Below, in pieces: positions 25,301 through 37,388 of a stretch of 64,000 nucleotides of DNA. A program made the translations under genes and the position numbers. The notes under the pieces are model-generated. The model was given only the letters and a program-made list of their open reading frames with translations. It searched no databases and was not told where the DNA came from. Positions within the stretch are counted from its first letter, which is position 1; each line of letters begins with the position of its first letter. Source of the DNA: Phragmites australis (Eukaryota; Streptophyta; Magnoliopsida; Poales; Poaceae); contig NC_084943.1 of the NCBI RefSeq assembly GCF_958298935.1, positions 15,307,001 through 15,371,000 of the forward strand, read 5' to 3'.

Positions 25301-25498
25301 CTAACTTTCCACTCTTTTCATTCTTCTTTCTTTTCTCCTTCTCTCTAAAGTATTTAGGGTCTTCCTAAAGAGTTGTAGGCCAACTCCAAGTATTTTTGAA
25401 CATGTTTAAAACTCAAATTATCAAACGAACACGCATACACATAACATTATGATGATTATGAATGCTTGATTACGTAATTAACGTTTAGGGACGTGACA
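22386..25498 (-). mobile_element. Solo LTR, ~3.1 kb, TGTCACGTCCC family, carrying a MITE
   Basis: On the plus strand it runs from TGTGGGAACC to GGGACGTGACA, flanked by a perfect 5-bp duplication GGTTT (22381-22385 and 25499-25503). Read on the minus strand it starts TGTCACGTCCCTAAACG. That start and the next ~600 bases resemble the 3' LTR fragment at 40476-41060 of the chromodomain element, including odd GTCTGACCGCC-type repeats. It splits the RNase H of the Tat-type element, whose frame resumes at 25504. No coding domain lies inside. Confidence 0.88.
23617..23881. mobile_element. PIF/Harbinger-like MITE, 265 bp
   Basis: The left end GGGCATCCCTAAGGGATTCCC and the reverse complement of the right end, GATCATCCTCAACTATATTCC, are imperfect inverted ends. 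Both sides have TTA (23614-23616 and 23882-23884), the usual PIF/Harbinger target duplication. The inside is rich in AAGGGATTCC and its complement. Confidence 0.62.
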
Positions 25499-25503
25499 GG
25501 TTT

Positions 25504-26984
25504 CCCCTTCGGCAGTAAGTACATTACTTGTGCAAAAAATGCAAGCGAGCAAAAAATTGCAACAGTTTCTAGTGTTAGTTATGTTTCGGAGGCATTGGCG
25601 GGGCCGAAGAGGTTCTATTCTAAGATGAAAAAAATGGCATATGTAGTGGTGGCCTTATGAAAGCTTTGGCATTACTTCACAGCACACAAGATAATGGTAC
25701 CAACCTCCTTCCACCTTCGTGACATGTTTGAAAACTGCGAGGCTACAGGGAGAATTGGAAAATGGGCCATGGAGATAGCACCGTTTATGCTGTCCGTCAT
25801 CGCGTGGATGATGATAAAATCTCAAGGCTTGGCAAAACTTTTGGCAGATTGGACACCGCATGTCAAAGACCAAGAAGAAGTACCACCCAATGTAGATCAT
25901 ATATTGTAATAGAGCTTGAGGGATTTCAGGGGCTCATGCCGCAGCAGTTATATCTTCGCCTTTAGGCGTTAAATTGTGATATGTGGCCAGACTCAATTTT
26001 CGGTCAACCAACAATGTTTCAGAATATGAAATAGTCCTCCTCAGCCTTCATAAGGTATGAGCCCTCGGTGCCTAAAGGGTGCTAGTCAAGATAGATTCCC
26101 AGGTAGCCACATGCCAGATTGACAAGACATCCCAGGCGAAAGAGGTAGAGTTGGCTAAATACATGGCAGCCATGCAAAGCATGGAAAAACATTTTTTGGG
26201 ATTCACTATCAAGAGCATCTCAAGAAACGACAATTGCGAAGCCGATGACCATGAAAATGCTACGACACAACAACTGCCAATGCTTCCAGATGTTTGTTAT
26301 CAGAATCTAAAAAATATCAGCTATCGAAGCCCGATGGCAGGCGGCCTGTCGTGTCACCGTAGTTGAGGGCGAAGACTGGCAATCTTCCATAATGGCCTAC
26401 CTTCGGGGCCATTACGAGCCCGAAGACCAAGGAGAGGAAAAGTGTAAGGTGCAAAGAGCCAGAAACTACAAGATTGTGGGGCTGACTTGTACAAAATGGG
26501 AGTTTGTGCACCGATGTTTCGATACATATGCCAGACAGAAGGGCAAATTTTACCTAAAGAAATACATGAAGGATTGTGTGGCTCGCACATTAGCACTCGA
26601 GCACTCGTTGGAAAAGTATTCAAGCAAAGATTTTATTGGCTGAAGGCTGTCTCCAATGCAGAGGCCATAGTCCAAAGCTACACGAAATGCCAGTACATGG
26701 ACAAGAACTCTAACAATCCTTTGTCTACGATACAACTTATCCCACCAATTTGGCCCTTGACTCGGTGAGGGATCAACATTATAGGACAGTTGCCAGCTGC
26801 TCCGGGAAACTTCGGCTATGCTGTAGTGGCAGTTGAATACTTCTCCAAATGGGTGGAGGCAATTCCAATGGTAAAGATCATATCAAAAAATGTTCAAAAG
26901 TTCTTGTGGCAAAACATCATCTATCGCTTTGGTGTTCCACACGAAGTAACAATTGACAATGGCACACAGTTTGACAGCCTACAA
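25504..26984 (+). pseudogene. RNase H and integrase remnant of the Tat-type element
   Basis: RNase H continues after the solo LTR with VSYVSEALAGPKRFYSKMKK and then WMMIKSQGLAKLLADWTPH. Integrase follows with IHEGLCGSHISTRALVGK, a zinc-finger-like segment, and the core GINIIGQLPAAPGNFGYAVV, where the first catalytic aspartate is N. The later VTIDNGTQF retains its aspartate. Stops and frameshifts are frequent. The sequence ends at 26984, inside the integrase, where the LTR of the next element begins. Confidence 0.78.
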
Positions 26985-27621
26985 TGAGCCTCAGGACAAC
27001 ACGTCAGTAAAACGGACATAACTCTCTCATACGAAGTCCATTTTAGGCAATCTTGGATATTCTAGAAAGCCTACAACGACCCCTTTCCAATGGATATTTG
27101 CTCGACCAAATAAACCTTATAGTTTAGTTAGAGTCAAAGAAATAAGATGTTGTACCATCTTTTTGGACCCTGTTGGGTCTTGTAATCGTGTCGGGGTCAG
27201 AGTCCAGGTTGTGCATGCCTCTTTCCACGGCTGCACAGCCCTAGGTTGACCTTCTCACGTCCCCCCTATATAAACACAGTAGTTGTCATAATTTAGGTTT
27301 AGGTTTTGCTTAGATTATTCTGTTTTATACAGTTTCGCCGCTTGTTCGGTTTTTGGAACCCCAACTCGAGCACTTCATTGGTAATTAGCAATATTCAGAT
27401 TGCATCTACCTATTCTTGCCTGTGTTCTCAATTCGCTTGCAGAAAAAGCCTTCATGACGAGGTCAACCGCGTCTTGGCACGTTTGATAACTACAGAGTAG
27501 TGGTATAGTGGTCGTCAGGGTTCTTAGTCTATCCTAGTCAGAGCCTTTGGATCATCAATGTCGAAACTCCACCAACCAACTTATCATATTACCTTCAGAA
27601 AAATTGGGCAAACGCGCATCA
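26985..27621 (+). repeat. 5' LTR of the chromovirus-like element
   Basis: It starts TGAGCCTCAGG and ends AACGCGCATCA, with CCCCCCTATATAAACAC as the TATA region near 27270. It matches the 3' copy along its length. Confidence 0.82.
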
Positions 27622-27623
27622 AG

Positions 27624-27635
27624 TGGTATCAGAGC
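27624..27635 (+). other. Primer binding site, Met-tRNA type
   Basis: TGGTATCAGAGC lies two bases after the LTR end; it is the standard initiator Met-tRNA complement used by many plant LTR elements. Confidence 0.85.
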
Positions 27636-27939
27636 CTCGGTTGCCCATTAGGTAATCTCAGTTATCCTTTTTGTTTCGTCGAGTTCCATTACCTAGAGTC
27701 CAAAAAATTGCCCCACAAAAAAGGGTTTAGATCTTAGTTTTCCACTGTCCAAACCACTTTGTTCCCTTCGCAATTTGATTTTAGTTTTCATATTGTTGAG
27801 TTTGAGTCCATCGTCGGTGTCTTTATTGCTGGTCGAGTCATCGTGTTCTAGTTTCTAGCGTCGAGTCTTTGCTAATTTAGTCGTCGAGTTACTTTGCTTG
27901 CCCTAGTCTGCTATAGCCGAGTTTGTGTCCCTGCTCGGG

Positions 27940-28196
27940 GTCCCGACCAGTCGATCCGACCACCCACTCGGGGTCCTGACCAATCACTTCGACCACCCAC
28001 TCGAGGTTCTAACCAGTCACTCCAACCACCCACTTGGGGTCCCGACCAGTCACTCCGACCACCCACTCTGGGTCCTGACAAGTCACTCTGACCACCCACT
28101 TAGGGTCCTGACCAGTCACTCCGACCACCCACTTGGGGTCCCGACCAGTCACTCCGACCACCCACTCGGGTCTGACCACCTAGTCAGATTCGCCCA
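27940..28196 (+). repeat. 33-bp tandem repeat, about eight copies
   Basis: Units of the form CACTCGGGGTCCCGACCAGT followed by CACTCCGACCACC repeat with small changes. They continue on the far side of the inserted solo LTR (31208-31270: CCACCTTCTCGGATACGACC and a second copy). The array can be read as RGPDQSLRPPT repeats on the plus strand but lies in the untranslated leader. Confidence 0.88.
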
Positions 28197-31100
28197 TGTC
28201 AGACCCGGTTTTTACTGGACAAAACCAAATGCCTAGGAAGTTCAACAGACATAAAGACATCACAGGTGAAATAACAAAAGCAATACTTTAACTTACAACC
28301 GTTTAACTCTTACATAGAAGACTTCACCTAAACAACTCTAATAGCTAAACGATAGCAACTAAACAATAGCAGTGGGACGAAAGCATTGGCGACCGAACAC
28401 TCCACAAGCACCGACCGGAAGACACTCTCCTAATACACCAGGTCGTTGTCTTGAAAATCTTGAAAGTCCTCCACTGAGCAGTATATGTATTGTGGGAGAT
28501 AGCAAGCGTGAGCACATGGAGTACTCAGCAAGTGTGGGAAGATAATGATATGTAGGCTTACAACAAGAATAGGCTAATACATGGTATATATGCGTAAGTG
28601 TGAGTAAAGAAAACGGTAATGTAATTCAAAAGCATTAAGCAGTTGTTAAGTGAATATATCCCAACAACCCGATAACAAACCATCCAAGGTTAACCATCCC
28701 ATAACCAATAACCAACTAGTACCCCTATATTATACCATAACCATCTAATCAAGTGAGGATCCAAGTCTCCCATAACCGAGGGCACGAATGTTATAATAGT
28801 TTTACACTCTACAGAGGTTATCAAACTTTTAGCGGCGAGTCGTGGTATCCATGTTGCTGTGTTAGCTAGACACTTAACACACGCCAGTGGTGTGCCACCA
28901 GGAGATCACTATGAAGTGTTGTCCATCAATTAGGTCCTGGTACCCCCAACAAATGCCAGCCAGGTGTGTAATTGAAATGCTAAGCCTTACCCATATCGAC
29001 CTCATGTTTGAACGGTATTTCTTGGGTTGTCGCTCCTCGAACTGGTCCTTATATGTGACACTTTGGAAAAGACTATCCAACAAGGAAATAATCAACAAAA
29101 CCTAACACCTTTTCTTGGAAGGTATCCACAAGCCCACCACATGAACCACCATTATCAAACCAACAGGGAAAATAACCAACAAATTTCTTGGAACGTATCC
29201 ACAAGCCCACCACATGAACCACCATTATCAAACCAACTCCTTGCCCAAGTACTAGAGTTCCATATTACTAATAAGTTCATCATCACCATTGCATATATCC
29301 ACTAAATATGTATATGACACTTTCCAAGATCCCAAAAGCATAGCTAAGCAAATCTACCCAAGAGACTCATATCAACTACCCCTTAGGCTTCAAGGAATGT
29401 AAAGGAAGAACTAGGTAAACCCTAACATAGGTGACTACCCATCAAGTTGATAGACATTGCATGCAATTTTTTAGAACAAAACATTTAAAACATATGTTCA
29501 AAATGATCAAGGACATTTGCCTTCTCCTTGCTGCTTCTCAGTGTACTCTAGCTCTGGGTCTTGATGTTCCTCAAATCTCAAATTGATCCGGGGCATTGTC
29601 GAATAATCACACAATTATTAGCAAAACACAAAAGCAAACACACTAAGAACAAAGCACAAAACAAAAGAACAACAAGAAAAAAACCTATCTAGAAAGAAAG
29701 AGCACTGAAAATGAATCTAACGGCGCAAGAATCGCTTAAAACGGAGCTGTGGCGAAAAAGATATACTACAAACAAGATTAGGGCTTATTTTATAAAAGAA
29801 AAGGACTAGATTTTAATTAACAGAAACTTTTAGGGACGTTTTATAAAAACAAAGGGACCTAATTGTAATTTTGGAAAAGTTTAGGGACTAAAGTGTAAAA
29901 AGACATGGCTCTTTTTGTAAAAATAGAGAAGTTCATGACTTTCTTGCAAAATTACCAATTTCCAGGAATTATTAGATTCATGTTTTATTAGAAAACACCT
30001 ATCTAATGTGTGGACGCTGACTGGATTGCTGACTAGGTGACACATAGGCTAGATGCTGATGTGGTGGCTGATTTGGCTAGCTGACGTGGCAGGTGAGGCT
30101 GACTAGATTAAGATAAACACATGGTATCATGCTATAGGTTAACGAAGGGGTATCTAACGATCTAATCCGAACCATTCGGATCGGATCCAATGGTTTAGAG
30201 GGCTTGGGCAGCCGGAGGGAGGAGAATACGGTGGCACTGAGGTGAGTCACGGTGGCGCTCAGCCACGGAGGTCACCGAAGCTCATCGCCGACGTCGGGAA
30301 ATGATGGTGAGCGACGGATCGGAAAGAGGAGGATGAGGGTATCTTATTTTGGGGGCTTACCACGGTGGAAACAACTCAAAAGGTGGCGTGACGGCAACGA
30401 GATGGCGAAGAGGCTCGGGAGTTCGACAGAAGGCGGCTCCGACGATTGAGTGGTGAAGGCGAGGGCGACAAAAGCTCCAAACATCGCAGGCTGGTCCGAT
30501 GATGTCTTCGGCCAGTGTTGGAAGGCTCTGGAGCGATGGCGGTGAGCACGACCGAGGCACGGTGGCAAGAAGCTCGAGATCTTGGTGATAAGGCATAGAA
30601 CTTCGCGACTTTTGGATGAGAATAGATTGAGGAGGGGCGGGCTAGATACATATGCGGCTTAGGACTCCAAGGCTGTGGCGAAAACCCACCTGGACACAGC
30701 GGTGCGGCTGAATTCGCTTCGGAGACGACGATACCGACAGCCGGGTCCCACTTGGCGGCGGCACGTAGAGAAAATGGCAAGGCATAGGGGTGCTTTCACG
30801 GTGGGCTGGCACAGGTGGAGCAGGCTGAGTGGGCAAGCGTGCGCAGCCCACGCGGGAGAGAGAGGGTGGATAGAGGAAGAGCGGTCGGGCTACGGCAGTT
30901 TGGGCTAGGGACAGAGGACAAGAAGGGAGAGGCCTGGGAGGGGATTTTATTCTTTTTCATTTTGCTTTTCTAAATTCATTTGAAATTCAAATTCAAAGCA
31001 AATTCAACTCAAACAAAGCCAAAATAACTCAAAAAAAACCCTACATGCCTATGGACAACATGAATACACAATAACCAAATATAACCTATGTCCATTTGGA

Positions 31101-31207
31101 TTTTAATTTTATAAATTATAATTTTAACCTAAGATAATTATTTCAAACTTCAAAATGAATTCTAGCAAATTTTAGAAATTTGGAAATTTGAAAATTACGG
31201 TGTTACA
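28197..31207 (-). mobile_element. Solo LTR, 3011 bp, inserted in the 33-bp repeats
   Basis: It runs from TGTCAGACCCGG to ACGGTGTTACA with a perfect 5-bp target duplication GCCCA (28192-28196 and 31208-31212). Ends, length and the GAGTACTCAGCAAGTGTGGG motif near 28518 ally it with the inner solo LTR at 15426-18470, in the same minus orientation. No element coding sequence; scattered open frames around 30250-30900 are GC-rich background. Confidence 0.87.
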
Positions 31208-31929
31208 GCCCACCTTCTCGGATACGACCACCTAGTTGGAGTCACCCACCTTCTTGGATCCGACCACCATAGCTGAAACAGAGGTAGTCAAAGTTCAGAG
31301 AGAGAGTGAGAGTATCTTTTTATTACCTTTATTCCCCTGCTCTCCGGAATAGTTTCTGACCCACATACCTCACTGGTATTAGAAAAGACAGTAGAAGAGT
31401 TTTGAGTTTGTGTCACATTCGCAAAAAAAGAAAAGTAAAGAAAGTAGAAGCAAAGAGTGCCAAAAAAGAAGCAAAGATTGCAAAAAAAAGAGCATGAATT
31501 AAAAAGAAAAAATATATCGGGTTTGCATTGCGCATTTTGTTCCATTGTGCTTGTGTCTGCTATAGTTTTCGGCTTGTTTGAGTTAGTTCTAGAAATGTGT
31601 TCGGGCTAGCAACTGTAACGAGTACTGTGGACTTTTATTCATCTTTGCTTATCTAATTTCAGTTATTACTATTCCTTGCTACTAAATATTCCAAGCTACA
31701 CCTTCTCTCAATCAGAACAGTTTCTCCCCTTGCAACTACCTCACTCGCACCTGATAAAGTATCACGAACTAGCCACTTGTTGTGCCAACTGCTGTGTTTG
31801 GTAAGAACACTTGCAAGAGCGTGGTAAGACGTTTGAGAATGTGTGACTCCACTATACTTCCCACCACCTAGTAGTTGATATGGATAATATCTTTTGTTAT
31901 CTTCTGTCTGCTACTAACCGTGGCAGGTG

Positions 31930-33703
31930 AAACATTGGATGCGAAAGAGTGTGTTATGAGGGAAGAACTCACAATGGTGTTGAATGATCATCGACAAGCT
32001 ATTAATGATGACATCGATAAGAAGCTTGCGGAGACAAACACTATATTACAATGACTTAATGATAGTATTGCCATGCTCAATATACGCTTTGATCGAGTGG
32101 TTAATCAGCCACCAAACCATAGGCGTGTGGATCCTCATGGCGTAGCCCATGAGCAAGAGGAGTCCGTCGCAGATGATGAAGTTTTGAGGCAAGAACAAGA
32201 CGTCTTTGATGCACGACAACAGAATCGATTGAACTTCAACCATCAAGGTATGAGAGGTAATAATTTTTAGCAACATAACCCACATGTTAATGATGATCCA
32301 TTTACTAAGGTTAAATTTACTATACCATCTTTTGCGGGTGCTTATGATGCTGAAAAATATTTAGATTGGGAGATGACGTCGAACAGAAGTTTAATGCTCA
32401 TTTGGTTCCTGAAGTGCATTGAGCTAGGCAAGCCACTAGTGAATTTAAAGATTTTGCAATCATCTGGTGGAATAGAGTTTGCATGGATGGGTTAGCGCTT
32501 AATACATGGAATGCTTTAAAGGTTGCTATGCGTAACAAATTTGTTTCACCCTCTTTTAAATGTGATTTGCATAAGAAATTGCAGCGCTTAAACTAAGGTG
32601 ATAGATCTGTAGAATATTATTAGGAGCTACAAATTAGTATGTTACATTGTGATATTATTGAGGATGAAGATGCTGCAATGGCACGCTTTTATGGAGGGTC
32701 ATGGCGTAAAATTTAGGATATAGTTGATTACAAAGAATATAATAGTGTTCCTAGATTGTTCCAACTTGCGTGTTTGACAAAAAAAAGAATTACAGGGATG
32801 GCAACAGAGGCCAATGAGCAATTTTAGAAGAACGACTACTTCAAAATCAACACCGGGAAAATACAAAATATACCCACATTCAGCTACATGGTCTGCTGTT
32901 CCCTTCTTGAGTAGGGCGGATTCAGTAGTACCTTCGACACTGTCACACGCTCCCGAGGTAAGAAAATCCGTAAGTGTGCAGGGTCCAGCGAAGAGCTCTT
33001 CTTCGGTTGCTTCTACAGGCCTATCGACCAGAATTGTATGCCACCAATGCAAGTGAATGGACCACGTTATGAAGGATTGCCCAAGTCAGTGAGCAACATT
33101 GTAACAGAAGACGGTGGATATGTATGTACTAGTGATGTTGAGGATGAATATGATCTTGCAGCTAACCATGCAAGTGACGAGGATGGACATGAGACGGATA
33201 TCGACCATGAGGATGTGTTCAATACCACTGCCACGAAGGATTATCAGACCCTCACTGTGCAGCGAGTGTTAAGCACTCAAATAGAGCAAGCGGAACAGCT
33301 ACAATGCCACAATTTATTTTAGATGTTCCTCATAGTCAAGGATTATCGTGTTTGAGTCATTATTGATGGAGGAAGATGCAACAACTTGGTAAGTTTAGAT
33401 ATGATCAAGAAGCTTACCTTGCCAACAAGAAACCATCATCACCCGTATCATATTCAATGGTTCAACAACAGTGGTAAGGTGAAGGTAATGCAAACAGTTA
33501 GGGTGCATTTTTCTATTGGTTCATACCATGATTGTGCTAATTTCGATATAGTATCCATACAAGCATGCTCACTTTTGTTAGGGCGACCATGGGAGTTTGA
33601 TACTAATGCAACACATCATTGTAGAAGTAATAAGTACACCCTTATGCATAAAGAAAAGAAAATAACTTTTCTACCTTTAACCCCTGTTGCAATTGTGAAA
33701 TGA
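31930..33703 (+). pseudogene. gag and protease remnant of the chromovirus-like element
   Basis: Gag can be followed from about 31930 (DDIDKKLAETN) through KFTIPSFAGAYDAEKYLDWE near 32315, with stops between fragments. A protease-region segment at 33386-33703 reads NFDIVSIQACSLLLGRPWEF and later KKITFLPLTP, the usual C-terminal part of chromovirus proteases. Frameshifts and stops are frequent. A Ser/Glu-rich linker precedes the protease. Confidence 0.72.
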
Positions 33704-33949
33704 GAACAGGAGATAGCTGAAAATAAGAGAAAAGAGTTTGAGAATGAATCTAAAAATTAGCAAGTAGCGGAAAAAGTTTTCTACCCAAAAAGGAGAAAGC
33801 AACAACTTCTAAGTCTGATGGAATTATACTAAAAATGTGTGTTATGCTTGCTACTAAATCTAACCTTGCTGAAATTTGTGATAATGAGCTGCCATGCTAT
33901 GCTTTAATATGAAAAGATACTTTAGTTTCACTCGAGAATATATCTAGCA

Positions 33950-36625
33950 CTTTGTCTCCTGCTGTTGCCAACCTTTTGCAGGAGTTTATGAATGTATTTT
34001 CAGCTGAGGTACCCCCGGGATTACCACCTATTCGAGGGATTGAACATCAAATTGATTTGATTCCGGGAGCAACTTTGCCAAACCGTGCTGCATATAGGAC
34101 CAACCCGGAAGAGACTAAGGAAATTCAATAACAAGTCCAAAACCTTTTGACCGTGGGTATGTATGAGAAAGTCTCAGCCCTTGTGCTGTTTCCATTTTTT
34201 TAGTTCCTAAGAAAGACGGTAGTTGGCGTATGTGTGTTGATTGTAGAGCCATCAATAATATTACTATAAATATCATCATCCTATCCCTAGGTTAGATGAT
34301 ATGCTTGATGAGTTGAGTGGTTCTATAATTTTCACTAAATTGACTTGCAAAGTGGATATCACAAAATTAGGATGAAACTTGGAGATGAATGGAAAACTAC
34401 ATTTAAAACTAAGTTTGGTTTGTATGAGTGGTTAGTAATGCCTTTTGGGTTAACTAATGCCCCAAGTACTTTTATGCGATTGATAAACGAGGTTTTACGT
34501 GCCTTCATTGGAAGATTTTTGGTGGTTTATTTTGATGATATCTTGATTTACAGCAAGTCATATGAGCTACAATTTGATCATTTACGTGCTGTTTTTAACA
34601 CTTTGAGAAATGCACATTTGTCTGGTAACCTCGAAAAGTACACTTTTTGCACGGATCGAGTTTCTTTTCTTGGCTATGTTGTTACTCTACAGGGAATAGA
34701 GGTGGATGAAGTAAAAATCGAAGCCATAAAGAGCTGGCCAACTCCTGGGACTATTACACAAGTGAGAAGCTTTCATGTTCTTGTGGGTTTCTATCAGCGA
34801 TTTGTGCGGAATTTCAGCACCATTGATGCTCCATTAAATGAGTTGACAAAGAAAGGAGTAGTTTTGAAATGACGACCTATACAAGAACAAGTATTCAAGT
34901 TGTTGAAAGAGAAACTCACCCATGCTCCATTGCTCCAACTCTCTGATTTTGGTATGACCTTTGAACTAGAATGTGATGCTAGTGGGATTAGAATTGAATG
35001 TGTGCTAATTCAAGAAGGTAAACCTTTTGTATATTTTAGCGAGAAATTAAGTGGACGAAGCTTGAATTATTCCACTTATAATAAAGAATTGTATGCTTTA
35101 GTTCGTGTGCTTTAAACTTGGCAACATTATCTATGGCCCAAAGAATTTGTTATACATTCTGATCATGAATCGCTGAAACATATTAGAAGTCAAGCTAAAC
35201 TAAATAAATGACATGCTAAATGGGTAGAATTTATTGAGTCTTTTCCATATGTCATAAAACAAAAAAAAGAAATGGACAATGTGATTGCTATGTGCTTTCT
35301 AGGCGTTATACCATGTTATCTCAACTTAATCATAAGATTTTTGGTTTAGAGACCATTAAGGACTTGTATGCTGCTGATTTAGAATTTAAAGAAGTGCTTG
35401 AACATTGTAAAGAAGGGAAAACATGGAATAAATATGTGCTGAATGATGGATTGCTCTATCGTGCTAACAAGCTATGCATTTCAGCTAACTCCGTTCGTCT
35501 TTTGTTGTTGCACGAGGCGCATAGAGAATTGATGGTACATTTTGGAGCAAGAAGACTGAAGATGTGCTGGCCACTCATTTCTTTTGGCCAAAGATGAGAT
35601 GTGACGTCGAGCGCTACGTGTCACGTTGCACCTCTTGCAATAAAGCTAAGTCTCGCTTAAATCCACATGGTCTTTACATGCCTCTTCATGTTCCTAATAC
35701 ACCTTGGGAGGATATTTTCATGGATTTTGTTTTAGGATTGCCTAAGACAAAGAGGGGGAGGACAACATATTTGTAATTGTGGATCATTTTTCTAAAATGG
35801 CACATTTTATACCACTACAAACATAGCTAATTTATTTTTTAGGAAATCGTTCGACTACATGGAGTGCCTAATACTATCGTCTCGGATCGTGACACACAGT
35901 TTTTGAGTCACTTTTGGAGATCACTTTGAAATAAATTGGGGACGAAGATTTTTTTTTCTAGTACGTGTCATCCCCAAATCGATGGTCAAACAGGGGTTAT
36001 CAACCATACATTATCGACCATGTTACGTGCAGTTCTAAAGAAGAATTTGACGATGTGGGAAGAGTGTTTACCACATATTGAATTTGCTTACAATAGGTTG
36101 GTACACTCCACCACCATGGTAAGTCCATTCGTCCATTCCAGATAGTGTATGGATTTAATCTCTGTGCTCCTATTGATTTACTACCTTTGCCTACTTTTGA
36201 AAGACTTAATTTAGATGCTAAGAAATGTGCTGAATTTATTCTTAAGTTGCATAAAACCACTAAAAAGTAAAGGTAGGAAGGAAATAAAATTTGAACCAGA
36301 TGATTTAGTTTGGTTGCGTTTGAGGAAGGATAGGTTTTCAGAACTAAGAAAGTCAAAATTGATGTCTAGAGCTAATAGACCATTTAAGATAATTGAGAAA
36401 ATCAATGACAATGCATACAAATCAGACCTACCTGTAGATTTTAGGGTTAGTCCCACATTTAATATTTCAGATCTGAAGCTCTACTTGGGAGAAGAAGAAG
36501 AGCTTGAGTCGATGATGACTCCAATTCAAGAGGGGGAGAATGATGAGCCTATGGCTCTTTCGGATACGATAAATACCGCCAATCCTCAAATCATACAAGG
36601 TCCAATTACAAGAGCACGTGCATGA
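33950..36625 (+). pseudogene. Reverse transcriptase, RNase H and integrase of the chromovirus-like element
   Basis: A 175-codon open stretch (34345-34872) holds most of reverse transcriptase: [40 protein letters not shown] and an intact YFDDILIYS catalytic motif. It is preceded by IRGIEHQIDLIPGA. RNase H follows (34900-35270; [18 protein letters not shown]). Integrase starts near 35470 with LLLHEAHRELMVHFGARR, the zinc finger RYVSRCTSCNKAKSRL, and catalytic-core pieces PWEDIFMDFVLGLPK and SDRDTQFLSHFW. The C-terminal part at 36240-36625 ends GPITRARA and a stop. Several in-frame stops (for example at 34870 and 35113) make it non-functional as a whole. Confidence 0.82.
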
Positions 36626-36753
36626 TAATTAGACCACCAAGAATATGGGAGAAGCACCACAGCCTTACCCGAATGTCACCCCTTGAAAGCCAAGTCTACT
36701 CGGACTCAAGGCTGATCTCTAGTCGTAGTCGTGGTCGAAGTTGTGGTCGTGGT

Positions 36754-37388
36754 CGAGTCGTAGGATAACATGTCAGTAAAACAGGCATAACTCTCTCATA
36801 CGAAGTTCATTTTAGGCAATCTTGGACATTCTAGAAAAGCTTACAACGAGCCATTTTCAATGCATATGAGCTCGACCAAATATTCCTTATAGTTTAGTTA
36901 GAGTCAAAGAAATAAGATATTATGCCACCATTTTAGTCCTAGTTGGGTCTTGTAATCGTGTCGGGGTTGGAGTCCAGGTTGTGTACGCCTCTTTCCATAG
37001 CTGCACAACCCTAGGTTGGTCTCCTCACATCCACCCTATATATACACAGCAGTCATCGTAGTTTAGGCTCAGGTTTTGCTTAGATTATTCTATTTTATAG
37101 TTTCGCCGCTTGTTCGGTTTGTGGAACCCCAACTCGAGCACTTCTTTGGTAATTAGCAATATTCAAATTGCATCTACCTGTTCTTGTTTGTGTTCTCGAT
37201 TCGCTTGCAGAAAAAGCCTTCTTGCTGAGGTCAACTGCGTATTGGCACGGATGATAACCACGGAGTAGTGGTGTAGTGGTTGCGAGGGTTCTCGATTTAT
37301 CTTGGTCAGAGCCTTTGGATCATCAATGTTGAAACTCCAACAATCGACTTATCATATTACCTTCGAAAGATTGGGCCAATGCGCATCA
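36754..37388 (+). repeat. 3' LTR of the chromovirus-like element
   Basis: It aligns with 26985-27621 from about GTAGGATAACATGTCAG to AATGCGCATCA. The first bases have lost the TG start. The sequence immediately after is reverse transcriptase of a different element. Confidence 0.8.

Larger units (their letters stand above)
12060..26984 (+). mobile_element. Tat-type Ty3/gypsy retrotransposon, broken, 3' end missing
   Basis: Order on the plus strand: LTR and primer site (up to 13025), gag (13578-14360), zinc knuckle, protease (15013-15205 plus 20904-21230), reverse transcriptase (21500-22310), RNase H (to 22380, resuming at 25504) and integrase (to 26984). Later insertions at 15206-20898 and 22386-25498 split protease and RNase H, and coding resumes on the far side of each. 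Residual motifs such as FDGESDPREF in gag and FGRGVLNKF after the protease match the Tat/RIRE2-like branch. The integrase is cut at 26984 by the next element and neither its end nor the 3' LTR appears in the window. Many stops show it is dead. The left edge is unresolved; 12060 is approximate. Confidence 0.75.
26985..37388 (+). mobile_element. Ty3/gypsy chromovirus-like element with two ~635-bp LTRs, dead
   Basis: Two LTRs (26985-27621 and 36754-37388) share roughly 85-90% identity by eye. A Met-tRNA-type primer site follows the first, and pol runs from gag at about 31930 to a C-terminus at 36625. The C-terminal stretch (TPIQEGEN...GPITRARA) and the Met-type primer site suggest a CRM-like chromovirus, but I see no clear chromodomain, so the lineage is uncertain. 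The flanks do not show a target duplication: TACAA on the left, CCTTG on the right, and the two flanks belong to different elements. A 3-kb solo LTR (28197-31207) sits in its untranslated leader. Confidence 0.75.

Noticed and set aside
27940..28196. CRISPR-like array
   Set aside because: The 33-bp units are contiguous without spacers and lie in a plant retroelement leader.
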